Positions 35,479-45,812 of a stretch of DNA of 64,000 nucleotides are shown piece after piece. The stretch is from Halichoerus grypus (lineage: Eukaryota; Chordata; Mammalia; Carnivora; Phocidae), in the NCBI RefSeq assembly GCF_964656455.1, contig NC_135715.1, positions 76,521,414 through 76,585,413 on the forward strand. Reading direction: 5' to 3'. A program made the position numbers and the translations under genes. How positions within the stretch are numbered: position 1 is the stretch's first letter; each line of letters starts with the position of its first letter. The notes under the pieces are model-generated. The model saw only the letters and a program-made list of their open reading frames with translations. It made no database searches and was not told the origin of the DNA.

Positions 35479-37289
35479 ATCCGAAGGGGCACATGCACCC
35501 CAATGTTCACAGCAGCATTGTCCACAATAACCAAACTGTGGAAAGAGCCAAGATGTCCATCGATAGATGAATGGATAAAGAAGATGTGGTATATATATAC
35601 AATGGAATATTACTCAGCCATCAGAAAGGATGAATACTTACCATTTACATTGACGTGGATGGAATTGGAGGGTATTATGCTGAGCAAAATAAGTCAAAGA
35701 GAGAAAGACAATTATCATATGTTTTCACTCATATGTGGAATATAAGAAACAGGGCAGAGGACCGTAGGGGAAAGGAGGGAAAACTGAATGTGAAGTCATC
35801 AGAGAGGGAGAAAAACCATAAGAGACTCTCAAGTATAAGACACATACTGAGGGTTGTTGGAGGGAAGGTGGGTCGGGGGATGAGGTAATTGGGTGATGGG
35901 CATTAAGGAGGGCATGTGATGTGATAAGCACTAGGTGTTATACACAACTGATAAATTATTGAACACTACATCTGAAACTAATGATGTACTGTATGTTGGT
36001 TAATTGAATTAAAAAATATATTGATTGGGAAGAAAGAAATAAAACTGTGGCTGTTTGCAGATGACAGGATTATCTATGTAAAAAATCCTAAAGAATCAAC
36101 AACAAAAATCTTCGGGAACTGATAAGGATTAAAACAAGCTGACAAGATAGAATAATAGCATACAAAATTTAATTGCTTTCCTATATGCCAGCAATGAAAA
36201 ACTGGAACTTGAAATTAAAAGCACAACACCTTTTACATTAACAACAAAGATGTGGGATTTTGTAAATTTCAAGCACCAGAAACAATAACATGTTTCTAAA
36301 GGTTAGGTGGAAAGCCAAAGACTGAGATTAGCCAACACAGCAGTGAAGAAGAAGAACAGAGTTGGTGGGCTGGTCCCACATGACTTTGACTTATAAGGCT
36401 GTAGTAATCAAGACACAATGATATTTGCTCCCCAAAATAGACATATAGATCAGTGGAATACAATACAAAGCTCCACAACACACTCATGCAAATATAGTGA
36501 ACTGATCTTAGATAAATAGGCAAAAGGAATTTAACTGAGAAAGGGTAGTCTTTTCAGCAAATATTGTTGTAATAATTGAATTTCCATATATAAAAGGAAA
36601 AAGAAAAGAAAAAGGAATGAAAAAAAGAAAAAGAAAGAATCTAGGCAGAGACATTACCTCTTTTATAAAAATTAACTCAAAATGGATCATATAGACCTAA
36701 ATGTAAAATTGAAAAGTATAAAATTTCTAGAAGGGTTTATGATGGGTTATTAAATATAACACCAAAACCACTATCCATGAAGAAAAAAAAAAACCTGATA
36801 AATTGGATTGTATTAAAATTAAAAACTCCTGCTCTGTGGAAAACAACTGTTAAGAAGAGGGAGAGAAAAGCAACGTACTGGGAAGAAATATTTGGAAAAC
36901 ACATAACTAATAAAGGACTTGCCTCTAAATATACAAAGAGCTCTTGAAACTCAAATATAAGAAAATAGCCCGATTAGAAAGTTGGGCAAAAGATCTAAAC
37001 AGACATCTCACCAAAGAGATGGCAAATAGACATATGTAAAGATGCTGGACATTGTTATTTATGGGGGAATTGCAAATTAAAACAACAACATATCACTACA
37101 CAACAAGTAGAATGATTGAAATCCAGAAAACTGGCAATACCAAACATCGCTAGGATAGGGAACAACAGTAACTTCAATTCATTGCGGGTGGGAACCCAAA
37201 ATGGTACAACGCCTTTGAAAGACAGTCTAGCAGCTCTTACAAATGTAAACATAATCTAATCATATGATCCAGAAATTGCACCCAGAAAT

Positions 37290-37593
37290 TGTCTTTATTT
37301 ATTTTTATTTTTTTACATAAAAAGGGTTTTATTTGCCAGTGGGTGGGGTGAGCAGGAACTTAATCGAACAAGCCGAATCCCATGTCATCATCCGACTCCT
37401 CCGACACCTTCTTCTCGTCTTTCTTTTCCTCTGCTGCGGATCCAGGAGCTGCAGACCCTGGGGCAGCAGAGACGGCACCCCACCCGATGGCGACAGCCGC
37501 ACCAGCAGGCACGTTGACCAGCTTGCCAATACCCTGGGCGATGACGTCGTCCATGTTTTTTCTGTTCAACTCATTGATGACCTTGTTGAGCCT
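37290..37593 (-). pseudogene. RPLP2: RPLP2 processed pseudogene, 5' truncated
   Basis: RPLP2 encodes acidic ribosomal stalk protein P2 (about 115 residues). Minus-strand 37593-37360 reads about 77 codons corresponding to residues near 39-115: RLNKVINELN, DVIAQGIGKL, VPAG, an alanine-rich hinge, EEKKDEKK, and the invariant end SDDDMGFGLFD with stop at 37360-37362. The 3'UTR with AATAAA (reversed TTTATT near 37329) and a degraded A-tail (T-rich 37290-37313) follow. No introns, missing N-terminal third and start codon, a GWG insertion in the hinge: an L1-mobilised retrocopy. It lies in the L1ME 3' region. Clear flanking duplication not seen. Confidence 0.95.
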
Positions 37594-38315
37594 AGTGTTT
37601 ACCCAACTGATTTGAAAAGTTATGCCCACAGGAAAAAAAACTATATGTAAATGTTTATAAAGCTTTATTCATAATAACCCAAAGCTGGAAGAAATGAAGA
37701 TGGCCTTCAATAGGTGAATGAAAAAACAAATAGATGTATTAATACCACAGAATATTGCTACATTATTCATTGATAAGAATCAATGAGCAATCAAGCCATG
37801 AAAAGACAGAAGAACTTTAAATGTATGTAGGTAAGTAGAGAATTCAGTCTAAAAAAAAAAATAAAGCAATTCAGGCAAGAATCCTAAAATACATTGGACA
37901 TTTGTGGAAGAGACATGCAGCTTGATGTATGGAGTAGACACAAAGTGAGATGATTTGTATTTCACATTTATATCCATCAGAGATCATGTTTCAGGGGAGA
38001 TAGGAACAACCAGTGGCACAAGATGACTTATGTGGTAATTGTCAGCCAGCCTCTACTCAGCTACCTCTGTGCTTATACAATGGGCCCACAGCTAGAGTGG
38101 TGGCAGAGATGAAAGCTGTGGATTCACAGCATGGGCTTCCTCTCACCTAGGTTAATCTAGCTATTACTGCAAATGGAGTTTTGATGTGTCAGAAAGAAAA
38201 TAAAGCTGAGTACCCATGTGGTATTACACGTAAAGAGACCATTTGGTGGCAAATTTACTTTAACAAAGCCTTCTACTCTAGAAAGAGAAGTGACTCATGC
38301 TTCTCAGGACTAATA

Positions 38316-38526
38316 CTTTTTTTTTTTTTTTTTTTTTTTTTAGGGAGAGAGAGGGAGAGCTTCAGTGGAGGGGCAGAGGGCGAGGGAGAGAGAGAATCCC
38401 AAACAGGTTCGCCACCCAGTGTGGAGCCTGACGCGGGGTTCGATGTTTGATCTCACAACCCTGAGATCACAACCTGAGCCAAAACCAAGAGTTGGACACT
38501 TAACTGACTGTGCCATCCAGGTGCCC
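38316..38526 (-). mobile_element. older Can-SINE subfamily copy
   Basis: Minus-strand SINE with a 24-nt T run, GGCAGAGGGCGAGGGAGAGAG, GAACCTGAGCCAAAACCAAGAGTTGGACAC-type body, and end GTGCCATCCAGGTGCCCC. Target-site duplication CAGGACTAATA at 38305-38315 and 38527-38537. Interrupts the ERVL integrase region. Confidence 0.94.
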
Positions 38527-39230
38527 CAGGACTAATATATATTCTAAATATGAATTTGCCTTTCCTTCCCACCCTACAGCGCCTTTGACGATACCACTTC
38601 CCAAAGGTTCAGAGAGAGTCTAATTTATAGACATGAGATCACTCCTAACATTGTTTAAGACTAAGGGACCCACTCACTGCATAGGAGTTGTGGCACTGAG
38701 CATATAAGCATTAGATCTCATGGTCCTACCACATATTTCACCATCCAAGCTGCCAGTCTGACAGAGCATAGAAATGGAACTTTCATGATTCAGCTACTGT
38801 GATTGCTTGGAGAAAAGCCTCTGTAAAGTTGGGATGTTGTCCTTTAAGTGTGTTATGGAATTTAAAATAACTTCCATTATATAATAATATAATCAATAGT
38901 AGAATACCTGGGTCCAGTAACCAAGGAATAGAAGTTGGAATGACTCTGCTAACTCATTATTCTCATTGACTCATTAGGGTATTTGTGTTTTCTTCCTTAC
39001 AACTTTAGGTTTGTGGGCCCAGAGGTCCTGCTTCCTAGAAGAAGGATACCTTAGTCCAAGAACCCAGAAAGGATTGAATTAAACTTAAAGCTACTTTCCA
39101 CCAACTCATCTTTGGCTCCTTATAACGTTGGGCAAACAGGCAAAGAATGGAGTTATTTTACTAATAGATTGACCTCTGTCATCATTATGAAGTAGAGTCA
39201 CAGTGACATAAAATGAGTAAGGAGGAATCA

Positions 39231-39444
39231 TTTTTTTTTTTTTTTTTTTTTTAAAGATTTTGTTTATTTATTTGACAGAGAGAGATACACAGCGCGAGAG
39301 AGAACACAAGCAGGGGGAGTGGGAGAGGGAGAAGCAGGCTTCCCGCAGAGCAGGGAGCCCGATGCGGGGCTCGATCCCAGGACTCCGGGATCATGACCTG
39401 AGCCGAAGGCAGACGCCCAACGACTGAGCCACCCAGGCGCCACC
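39231..39444 (-). mobile_element. Can-SINE
   Basis: Minus-strand SINE with a 22-nt T run, CAAGCAGGGGGAGTGGGAGAGGGAG, GAAGCAGGCTTCCCGCAGAGC, and end GAGCCACCCAGGCGCCACC. Target-site duplication AAGGAGGAATCA at 39219-39230 and 39445-39456. Inserted in the ERVL 3' part. Confidence 0.97.
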
Positions 39445-39789
39445 AAGGAGGAATCAGTCTTTGAGAAAGTCACTCATGTGATCCATTGTGATGTCAGGAT
39501 GTCACTTAGTGTTTCATGTCCAATTTTCTCGCTGAAGAGATCATTATAGCAACCACATTCTGGTAAAAGCATGTTAACAGAGTCTCAAATCCCTTATCAA
39601 TGAAAGTCTGAGTCACCTACAAGTCAAGACACCTGGTCTGGCAGAAATGCTAAAAGAGACCATAGGGCATCTAAAATGGGTGGTAGAGAAGAGACATAAT
39701 ATTAATAATTTTGACTGGACCAACTTAAGACATGGGCTATCCATTGTGTCACTAAGTTTTTTCCCCCCAATTATTATTAACAATCACAA

Positions 39790-40318
39790 TTTTGGAGAAG
39801 TTGTGACATGAAGGCATATACTCAGTGTCAGTAACAAATGGGTCTAAGCATGAAAGGAGTGGACAGTAGCAGAAAGTGTCAGTATCTGTCATGTTCTACC
39901 CAGACCCCTTGGGTCCTTTCCACACACTCTATGTGCCTGTTCTCCAGTTTCTGTGTGCTTCACTTTTAACAGTTCACATCTACAAACTTCTTTAGAGGGA
40001 TATTTTTAGGTTACTGAAACTGCTTCATCTGATGCCGCAACAGCCAGAAGTGCCTGGCAGTTCAATTGCTCTCCAGGCAGCCTGTTAATGACTGACTGGC
40101 ATATGAGGATGAGAGCCCAGTTCCCGTGCCTCCAGATGGGATAACTCCACAGAGAAACTTAATCTCTGAAGCTTCCCTTGGCTTCTTTTTCTTTCCTTTC
40201 CTGCTTTCCCCATTCCCTACCAACTACAGTTTCTTTATAGGAGCACTTTCTTAATAAATCACTTGCATAAGAATCCTTATCACAGGATCTACTTCTGGGG
40301 AATCTGAACTAAGATTAT
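39790..40318 (+). mobile_element. MLT2-type LTR (ERVL 3' LTR)
   Basis: Landmarks are CTGCTTCATCTGATGCCGCAACAGCCAGAAGTGCCTGGCAG near 40020, CAGGCAGCCTGTTAATGACTGACTGGCATATGAGGA near 40074, CAGATGGGATAACTCCACAGAG near 40133, and TTTCTTTATAGGAGCACTTTCTTAATAAATCAC near 40229 (poly-A signal). It ends CTGGGGAATCTGAACTAAGA. The 5' boundary is approximate. Confidence 0.8.
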
Positions 40319-40324
40319 GAGAAC

Positions 40325-41000
40325 TTTTCATAAGATATACTGGACCGCTGAATATACATTTGGGGGATAATAAAATTATATCCACACTCTCACCATACAC
40401 AAAAATAAATTTCAAATAGATTAAAGAGCTAACAATAACATTAAAAAATACATGAAAATATATTCTATGAATATAGCTATGAAAAGCTAAGGCTTTTCTG
40501 AACATGGTATAAAACCAGTATAAAAAATAGGGAATATAAGGATGAACTAATGTAAGGTTTTCTGATGAACAGAAGATGCTCTGTTAAAAAGATGAAAGAC
40601 AGACTTAAAAAATATTTACAACATATATAACACAGTTATATAAATTATATGAGAAAGGCCCTAAAGATAAAAAAGCCAAACCAAATAACTCAAAGAGAAA
40701 AATGAGAAAAAAAGAATATGTAAAGGAAGTTCACAGATGGAATGTACTTAACCACACTAGTAAAAAAATGCAAATTAAAATTAGATATAATCCTTAGAAT
40801 AAATTGGAATAGGGTATTGGAAAAAATTTATGATTGGCAAGAGTATGTGAAAATGAGTACTTATATCCACCTTTGGATAGAGAGAATTTTGTCAGTATCT
40901 ACTGATATCTTATTTTATTATTATTTTTTCTACTGATATTTTAAATGTATAAACCTATACTTCAGGAAGACCTTTTATAAGAATTTATCCCACAGAAGTA
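40325..41000 (+). mobile_element. ancient L1 ORF2 C-terminal fragment
   Basis: Worn plus-strand L1: CACACTCTCACCATACACAAAAATAAATTTCAAATAGATTAAAGAG near 40384 and GCAAATTAAAATTAGATATAA near 40768 correspond to the ORF2 end. No frame survives. Confidence 0.65.
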
Positions 41001-41280
41001 CTTGCAGGGTTGAAAAGATAGATAAATACACACACGTGCTTTGTAAAATCAATTAGAAATTAGTTAAATGCAGTATTGAACAACTAATCAGATAATTTGA
41101 AGTTTCATTAATTGAGAAAACACTGAAAAATTGTAGACATAAAAAAATGATGTGATTTACATGTGTTGGCATTGAAAGGACTTTGATACATGGGTAAAAC
41201 ATAAGAACATTTCAGAAAAATGTGTCGTATTTGGATACATTTGTATACCATCACCATCAACAACAAACCTCTTTGTGCAC

Positions 41281-41305
41281 GTGTGTGTGTGTGTGTGTGT
41301 GTGTG
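41281..41305. repeat. (GT)n microsatellite
   Basis: About 12 GT units. Confidence 0.95.
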
Positions 41306-41439
41306 CTTACACATATACAACAAGTTTACCAACTTCTGTCTAAGTTGATGGATGTCTCGTGTCCTTGATTACTGATCTGGGTTCCATAACTCATCTATAA
41401 TCACTACGCATGTTTATGATATTCAATGTCTATGGCATT

Positions 41440-41640
41440 GTAATTGTAGGAGGTAAGAGTATGGGTTTTGTTGTCAGCTCTATTAGAATGACAGCTTCAC
41501 CATCTGAGAGTATTGACCTTGGGCCAGTTCTTCAACTCCCTAAGCTTCAATTACCTCATTTGATAAAAGTAGATAAGAGCAATATCTCCATTTCTTTAGT
41601 GAGGTGAAATAAATAAGAAATATGATAAGAGCTGCCTGCA
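41440..41640 (+). repeat. MIR
   Basis: Plus-strand MIR: AAGAGTATGGGTTTTGTTGTCAG, TTGACCTTGGGCCAGTTCTTCAACTCCCTAAGCTTCAATTACCTCATTTGATAAAAGTAGATAAGAG. Nearly the full body. Confidence 0.8.
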
Positions 41641-42384
41641 AATTGCCCACCAAAGTCAGCAGTTATTTATCCTCCCTACAGGGATGCATTCCTCCAGATT
41701 CAGTGGCTAAAGGAGACGAATTTTCAATGAAGTCTTACGGTTCTCAAACATTCCTGAGGGAAAATAAAAATCAAAGGCTTCTGCTTCTAAAATATCTTCT
41801 CTAGGTAGCATACTAAACTTCAGAGTAGTTTAATTAAAAAGTCCTAAAAAATGTCAAAAGCACAACTGGCCTTCCATTACTGTCTTTTTAGTCTCCCATC
41901 TTTCTTTAGCAAATCTCTTTAATCTTATTATAGAGGCACAAGTTTTTTTAGAGGGGGATTGTTTTGTTTTTCTTTTTCTTGAAGAATCAAAAATTTGCAA
42001 ATCAGTACCATATGAAAATAAATAAATAAATGTTGAAACAAAGGACTATAGAATAATAAACTAAAAGCACAAAGTAAAACATCACCAGCAGAAAAACTAA
42101 ACTGAATATCCAGGGAAGTCAATGGTTTTGAATCACATAAATTGTGTAAAACCTCCACATGACAACAGTCCAGGATTTAAGGTTAATTACTGAAATTGCA
42201 TTGCCACTGACTCCTTTCACAAAGTTGTGGCGTATATTATTTTCAGCAACCATGTAATCTGGTTAAATACTTCAGAAAGCAAAATAAAGATAAAGAAGAA
42301 TGGAATTGATTTGAGAAAGACCCGTGTGCCCTTCCTTGGCCTTGAGCTTCGCTCCTCTGCTCACTTTCTTCCTCTCCCAACAAG
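41641..42384. other. unannotated DNA
   Basis: No recognisable gene or repeat. Confidence 0.4.
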
Positions 42385-42495
42385 GGTGAAAATGCTTTCA
42401 TTTAGAGGATTTTTATGAAGAGTAGAGATAAAAAAAATAGTAACCATCAAAGTGCCCGGAACACAGTAAGCACCCAACAAAGGATAGCTAATGAT
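42385..42495 (+). repeat. MIR 3'-end fragment
   Basis: GAGGATTTTTATGAAGAGTAGAG...AAGTGCCCGGAACACAGTAAGCACCCAACAAAGG corresponds to the MIR end ('gtgcctggcacatagtaggcactcaataaa'). Confidence 0.55.
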
Positions 42496-42602
42496 CCGGG
42501 AATTGTGTCACTATTTTGACTCATAGTTTTTCCGTCAAAGACTAAAATTGTTAGAGTGAGCAAGAATAAAATCCCAGAATGCAGGTTTATGCAAACTCTT
42601 GT

Positions 42603-42675
42603 GGTCACCTAAGAAATATGATATTATTTTCAGAGGCTTATGCCAGACTCTTCAGCAATCTTTTTTTAAGTATCT
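42603..42675 (+). repeat. source segment 1 of a mosaic duplication
   Basis: 73 bp, about 95 percent identical by eye to 43803-43876 (GGTCACCTAAGAAAT...CTTCAGCAATC). Confidence 0.9.
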
Positions 42676-43278
42676 CAAGGGCTCAGAACTTTCTGGCTTA
42701 AAGAGAATCTCACTGAGCCCTGGAATCTACCTCCATTTTGTTTCGATCAGGGATCTAGTCTTACTCATTTCCCCCAGGGTCACCCTTCTCCGACTTCATG
42801 TCTTCTCATCTCTTGGATAAACATCATCAGGCTTTTGCCTTCTGTGATATGTTATTTCCCCAACTTCCATTATAGCAGTCCATTGCCTAAAAATTTCCTT
42901 TATTCAAGTGTTTCTGTGTTTCTCCAGAGGGTATCCCACATGTGTTTGCAAACAAATTTTATCAGGTGCCTTGTTATAGCTGCTGGCACTCTTTCCTCTC
43001 TTTCCTGCAGCCCTAATTGGCTTGGTACTCACTTGTCTGTCTGACATCCCAATGTCCCTTCTCCTTGTGGTAATTCCTGAAGGTCATTGGATGTCTGCCA
43101 GCCAACACTGTTGCCACTTCCAATTCCATGGCTTCTCCATCCTATATTTATGCAATACTTTCTTGAAACCAAACACAAGCATTTATTTCTCCTAACCTCT
43201 ACCTTTTTAAATTTGATCACTTTTTTCTAACTTCTAAAGAAATTTCTGGATCATTATTTCATCATCCAGTGTCTTCAG

Positions 43279-43317
43279 TATCTTTCCATATTTGTAGCAC
43301 CTGAAAGGATGTATGAA
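43279..43317 (+). repeat. source segment 2 of a mosaic duplication
   Basis: About 38 bp (TATCTTTCCATATTTGTAGCACCTGAAAGGATGTAT), nearly identical to 43891-43927. Confidence 0.9.
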
Positions 43318-43802
43318 GTATCTGTCATATGTCCATTCAAGTCAAAGGTCCATGTGTCATATGATTTCTCCTCTGGTCTTCTGTCTTACATTTTCCTAGA
43401 CAGGTTAAGCTCCTGTATTCCTGTTATATTTTAAACATAGGCTTACCACTTACCAACTAGATCCTAAATCTTCCATGATGAAGAATGTGTGGAAGTGATT
43501 TTAGAGAGTGATGTTAGACAGATAGACAGGTTGGTATCCTTGGTTGAAGGTGCTTGGTAAATGTTGGTTAAACAAGCGGAAAAAGCAGTTGGTTGGACCA
43601 GATGACCTTTAAGAGTATAAGAATTGGCCAAATAAAAGAAGCTGTAATGTGATATTGTTTTCAGTTAGGGTCATCATTAACTATGAAATTCTCTAAATAA
43701 TTAATAAGTAAATGCCAATTTAAAATTTGGATGCAAAAAAACACATGATATCATTTAAACATATTTGTTTTGTGACACTTTATGTGTGCTTTTCCTTTAA
43801 TT

Positions 43803-43938
43803 GGTCACCTAAGAAATTTGATATTATTTTCAGAGGCTTAGGCCAGACTCTTCAGCAATCTTTTTTCTAAGTATCGCAGAAGTAAGACTTTATCTTTCCA
43901 TATTTGTAGCACCTGAAAGAATGTATAAGAAAAAAAAA
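43803..43938 (+). repeat. mosaic copy joining two nearby segments, ending in an A run
   Basis: 43803-43876 copies 42603-42675 and 43891-43927 copies 43279-43317. A 14-bp linker of unknown source (GCAGAAGTAAGACT) sits between. It ends AAGAAAAAAAAAAC at 43927-43938. Confidence 0.85.
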
Positions 43939-45556
43939 ACAAGTACATTAACTCACTGTTATTGTAAACAATTTTGAGGAAATAATTAACAGAGGAAAAG
44001 AGAAATCTTATCAAACAAGAAGAAAAAAATAAACTGCAGGAGGATTAAAACAGAATCCTGAAGCTGGAAGTATGTCTTAATCAAGGCCTCTGTAGAAGTT
44101 TTTCTGAAGATAGTAATTAAACAATGTACAACAAATTGATAATAAAAGTCTTTTTGTGCAAAAGATATATTTCTAAGGAGCTTAGACTCTGTTTTAATTC
44201 TCCCTCCACTTCATTTTCCTGTGAAAGTCACAACCTTTTAGGTACACATTATCCCATGTATGAAATCATTTTTCAAGCTGGTGTATTGAAATCTCTTGAA
44301 AATCTAAGACCTCTTAGATCTGCTAAAATACATTTACTAATACTTATGCTATCTGCTTAAATTTTAAAAAACTATTTTTTTAATTCCAAGAATTTTGTTA
44401 CATTTCCCAATATTTAGTGTTATTATTTTCGGTCAAAATTTTGTTATCAACTGGAAATTAACAGTTTGGAAGACAGTAAAAATGTTCAGAACAGTACAAA
44501 TTCATTTGGAGGAAATTCTATGGTTAGTGTTTGGATTGTGGTGGAGGATTTCTCATACTTGCACTCAGATACAACACAGTTTCTTTTCCTACCATTAACA
44601 TGCTGATTTTTCTCTTTTTACTCTTACTGGGTGGTTTGCACCGCGCTGTGATTTCACTTCTGATTTTATGCTACAGGAAGTGCTAACAGTCAGATGAAAA
44701 CTGCATTAGGCTATGGTTAAGATGCTAGTTTTATATTGTGTTGAGCAAGCACTCTGAGTGCAGGGAAGAACTTGTAACACAAGAGAGCACAAAATGTGAG
44801 ACCAGCGAGAAATAACGTGCCTTTCACGTGCCTGAGAAGCACAAAATGGGAAGTATAGAGGCCGTGAGGATTAAGTTGCACAACCCAACCTTCTTCCAGA
44901 ATGATTTCTCTGGAAACTTGTAATTGGACATAGTTATATTTTCTAAACCAAAAGTGTTTACTTCATGAAGAAAATAGCTGAGGAAATATGAAGCCAAAGA
45001 GCATCTACAAAGCTATTTCTATCTGATTAATGACAACTCAATAAGGGAAGTTTTGATTTTGTTACCCAGGCAAGAAAGGGAGCTCAGAAATGCCCACATC
45101 ATCCCAGTCAGCAGTATCTCAAAGAGAAGAGTCATTGTCCAAGGCTTTTGGAATTTCCATTGCTCATCTTTCTGTGTCTATTTGGAAGTTCATGCACAGT
45201 TCCATCACCTTGGCTACATTTATAATTGCACCTAATAGGGTCTGTACACCATGAAATTTCTAAAATATTTCACTATAATCTTTTTTTTATCATCTGCTTC
45301 ACACTCTCATTTCTAAACAATATAATTATGCCTTTTGCAGTAAAACACAGCCTTATGAGGTATCTGCCAGGTAAAAAAATCCTGAATAGTCTTCCCAAAC
45401 AAGTATCTTCCTGATGGCTTAAGCAGAAATGGTCATAAATCATATATAATTGGACAAATACACTAAGCCATATCCAGCATTTGAAAAGGACAGTATAAAA
45501 TATGATGCAATTTATTGTCTTTTTCCTTAGTGAAAAGTTAACACAAAGGTTCACTA
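43939..45556. other. unannotated DNA
   Basis: No recognisable exon, repeat or RNA gene. Confidence 0.4.
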
Positions 45557-45574
45557 CTCATTATGAAGTTCTTT

Positions 45575-45764
45575 TTTTTTTTTTTTAAAGATTTTATTTA
45601 TTTCACACAGAGAGAGAGAGAACACAAGCAGGGGAGTGGCAGGCAGAGGGAGAAGCAGGCTCCCCGCTGAGCAAGGAGCCCGATGCGGGGCTCTATCCCA
45701 GGACCCTGGGATCATGACCTGAGCTGAAGGCAGATGTTTAACTGACTGAGCCACCCAGGTGCCC
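45575..45764 (-). mobile_element. Can-SINE
   Basis: Minus-strand SINE with AAAGATTTTATTTATTTCACACAGAGAG, GAAGCAGGCTCCCCGCTGAGC, and end GAGCCACCCAGGTGCCC. Target-site duplication CTCATTATGAAGTTCTTT at 45557-45574 and 45765-45782. Confidence 0.97.
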
Positions 45765-45771
45765 CTCATTA

Positions 45772-45812
45772 TGAAGTTCTTTAGATATATTTTGAAGTTC
45801 TTTAGATATATT
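45772..45812 (+). repeat. short tandem duplication beside the SINE
   Basis: TGAAGTTCTTTAGATATATT occurs twice in tandem immediately downstream of the SINE and overlaps its target-site duplication. Confidence 0.9.

Larger units (their letters stand above)
31581..35745 (+). pseudogene. L1 ORF2 (endonuclease / reverse transcriptase), broken
   Basis: Start ATG at 31581 (MAINSYLSIVT). Endonuclease region at 31736-32188 keeps NIYAPN and the GDxNTPL motif (GDLNT here). RT region at about 32960-33760 keeps [13 protein letters not shown] and an intact FADD catalytic box at 33697-33708. Damage includes frameshifts at 31600-31735, an extra G in the run at 33004-33009, a stop in GFIPGL*G at about 33287, an in-frame 24-bp duplication at 33549-33596, a stop after WNPKRP near 34160, and a 324-bp LTR insertion at 35155. 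The C-terminus ends YHMFSLICGI, stop at 35743-35745. Confidence 0.92.
28991..36010 (+). mobile_element. full-length carnivoran L1 (about 6.5 kb without its inserts)
   Basis: Starts GGGGGAGGCAAGATGGCAGAAGAG, the canonical 5' end of carnivoran L1s, and ends in the 3'UTR and A-tail. Flanked by ATATTGATTGGGA at 28978-28990 and 36018-36030, possibly extending to 20 bp with two mismatches. 5'UTR 28991 to about 30400, ORF1 about 30401-31501, ORF2 31581-35745, 3'UTR 35746-36010. Holds a SINE at 30441 and a solo LTR at 35155. Both ORFs are broken, so it is immobile. It sits inside the RT region of the L1ME, which resumes cleanly after it. Confidence 0.95.
24840..37860 (+). mobile_element. ancient, near full-length L1ME-type LINE, heavily interrupted
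   Basis: Plus-strand pieces of one element. ORF1-like region at about 25200-25960 (LETMQ-type and SDKQK-type phrases recognisable near 25765-25900). Inter-ORF region at 26040-26500 (GACAGCAATGTTATAAGGG; CTACCTGCACTACCC). ORF2 start at about 26490, endonuclease to 26668, continuing at 27141-27485 and 27670-28977 (RT), then 36018-37275 and 37594-37860 (ORF2 end and 3'UTR). Removing the inserts leaves about 5-6 kb, a plausible full L1 length. The true 5' end could lie further left, toward 24.3 kb. Confidence 0.8.
37970..40318 (+). mobile_element. ERVL provirus, 3' half (integrase region plus 3' LTR)
   Basis: 37970 to about 39790 follows the ERVL pol order. A zinc-finger/integrase lead-in (CTACCTCTGTGCTTATACAATGGGCCCA near 38060) is followed by the segment around GATATGGATTTGCCTTTCC (here CTAAATATGAATTTGCCTTTCC near 38537) and a C-terminal integrase stretch (GTCCAGTAACCAAGGAATAGAAGTTGGAATG near 38912). 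It then runs into an LTR. Heavily mutated with no long frame. Upstream gag/RT and the 5' LTR are absent. An ancient placental-age element. Confidence 0.75.

Noticed and set aside
37382..37650. Plus-strand frames at the RPLP2 copy
   Set aside because: They are antisense to the retrocopy.
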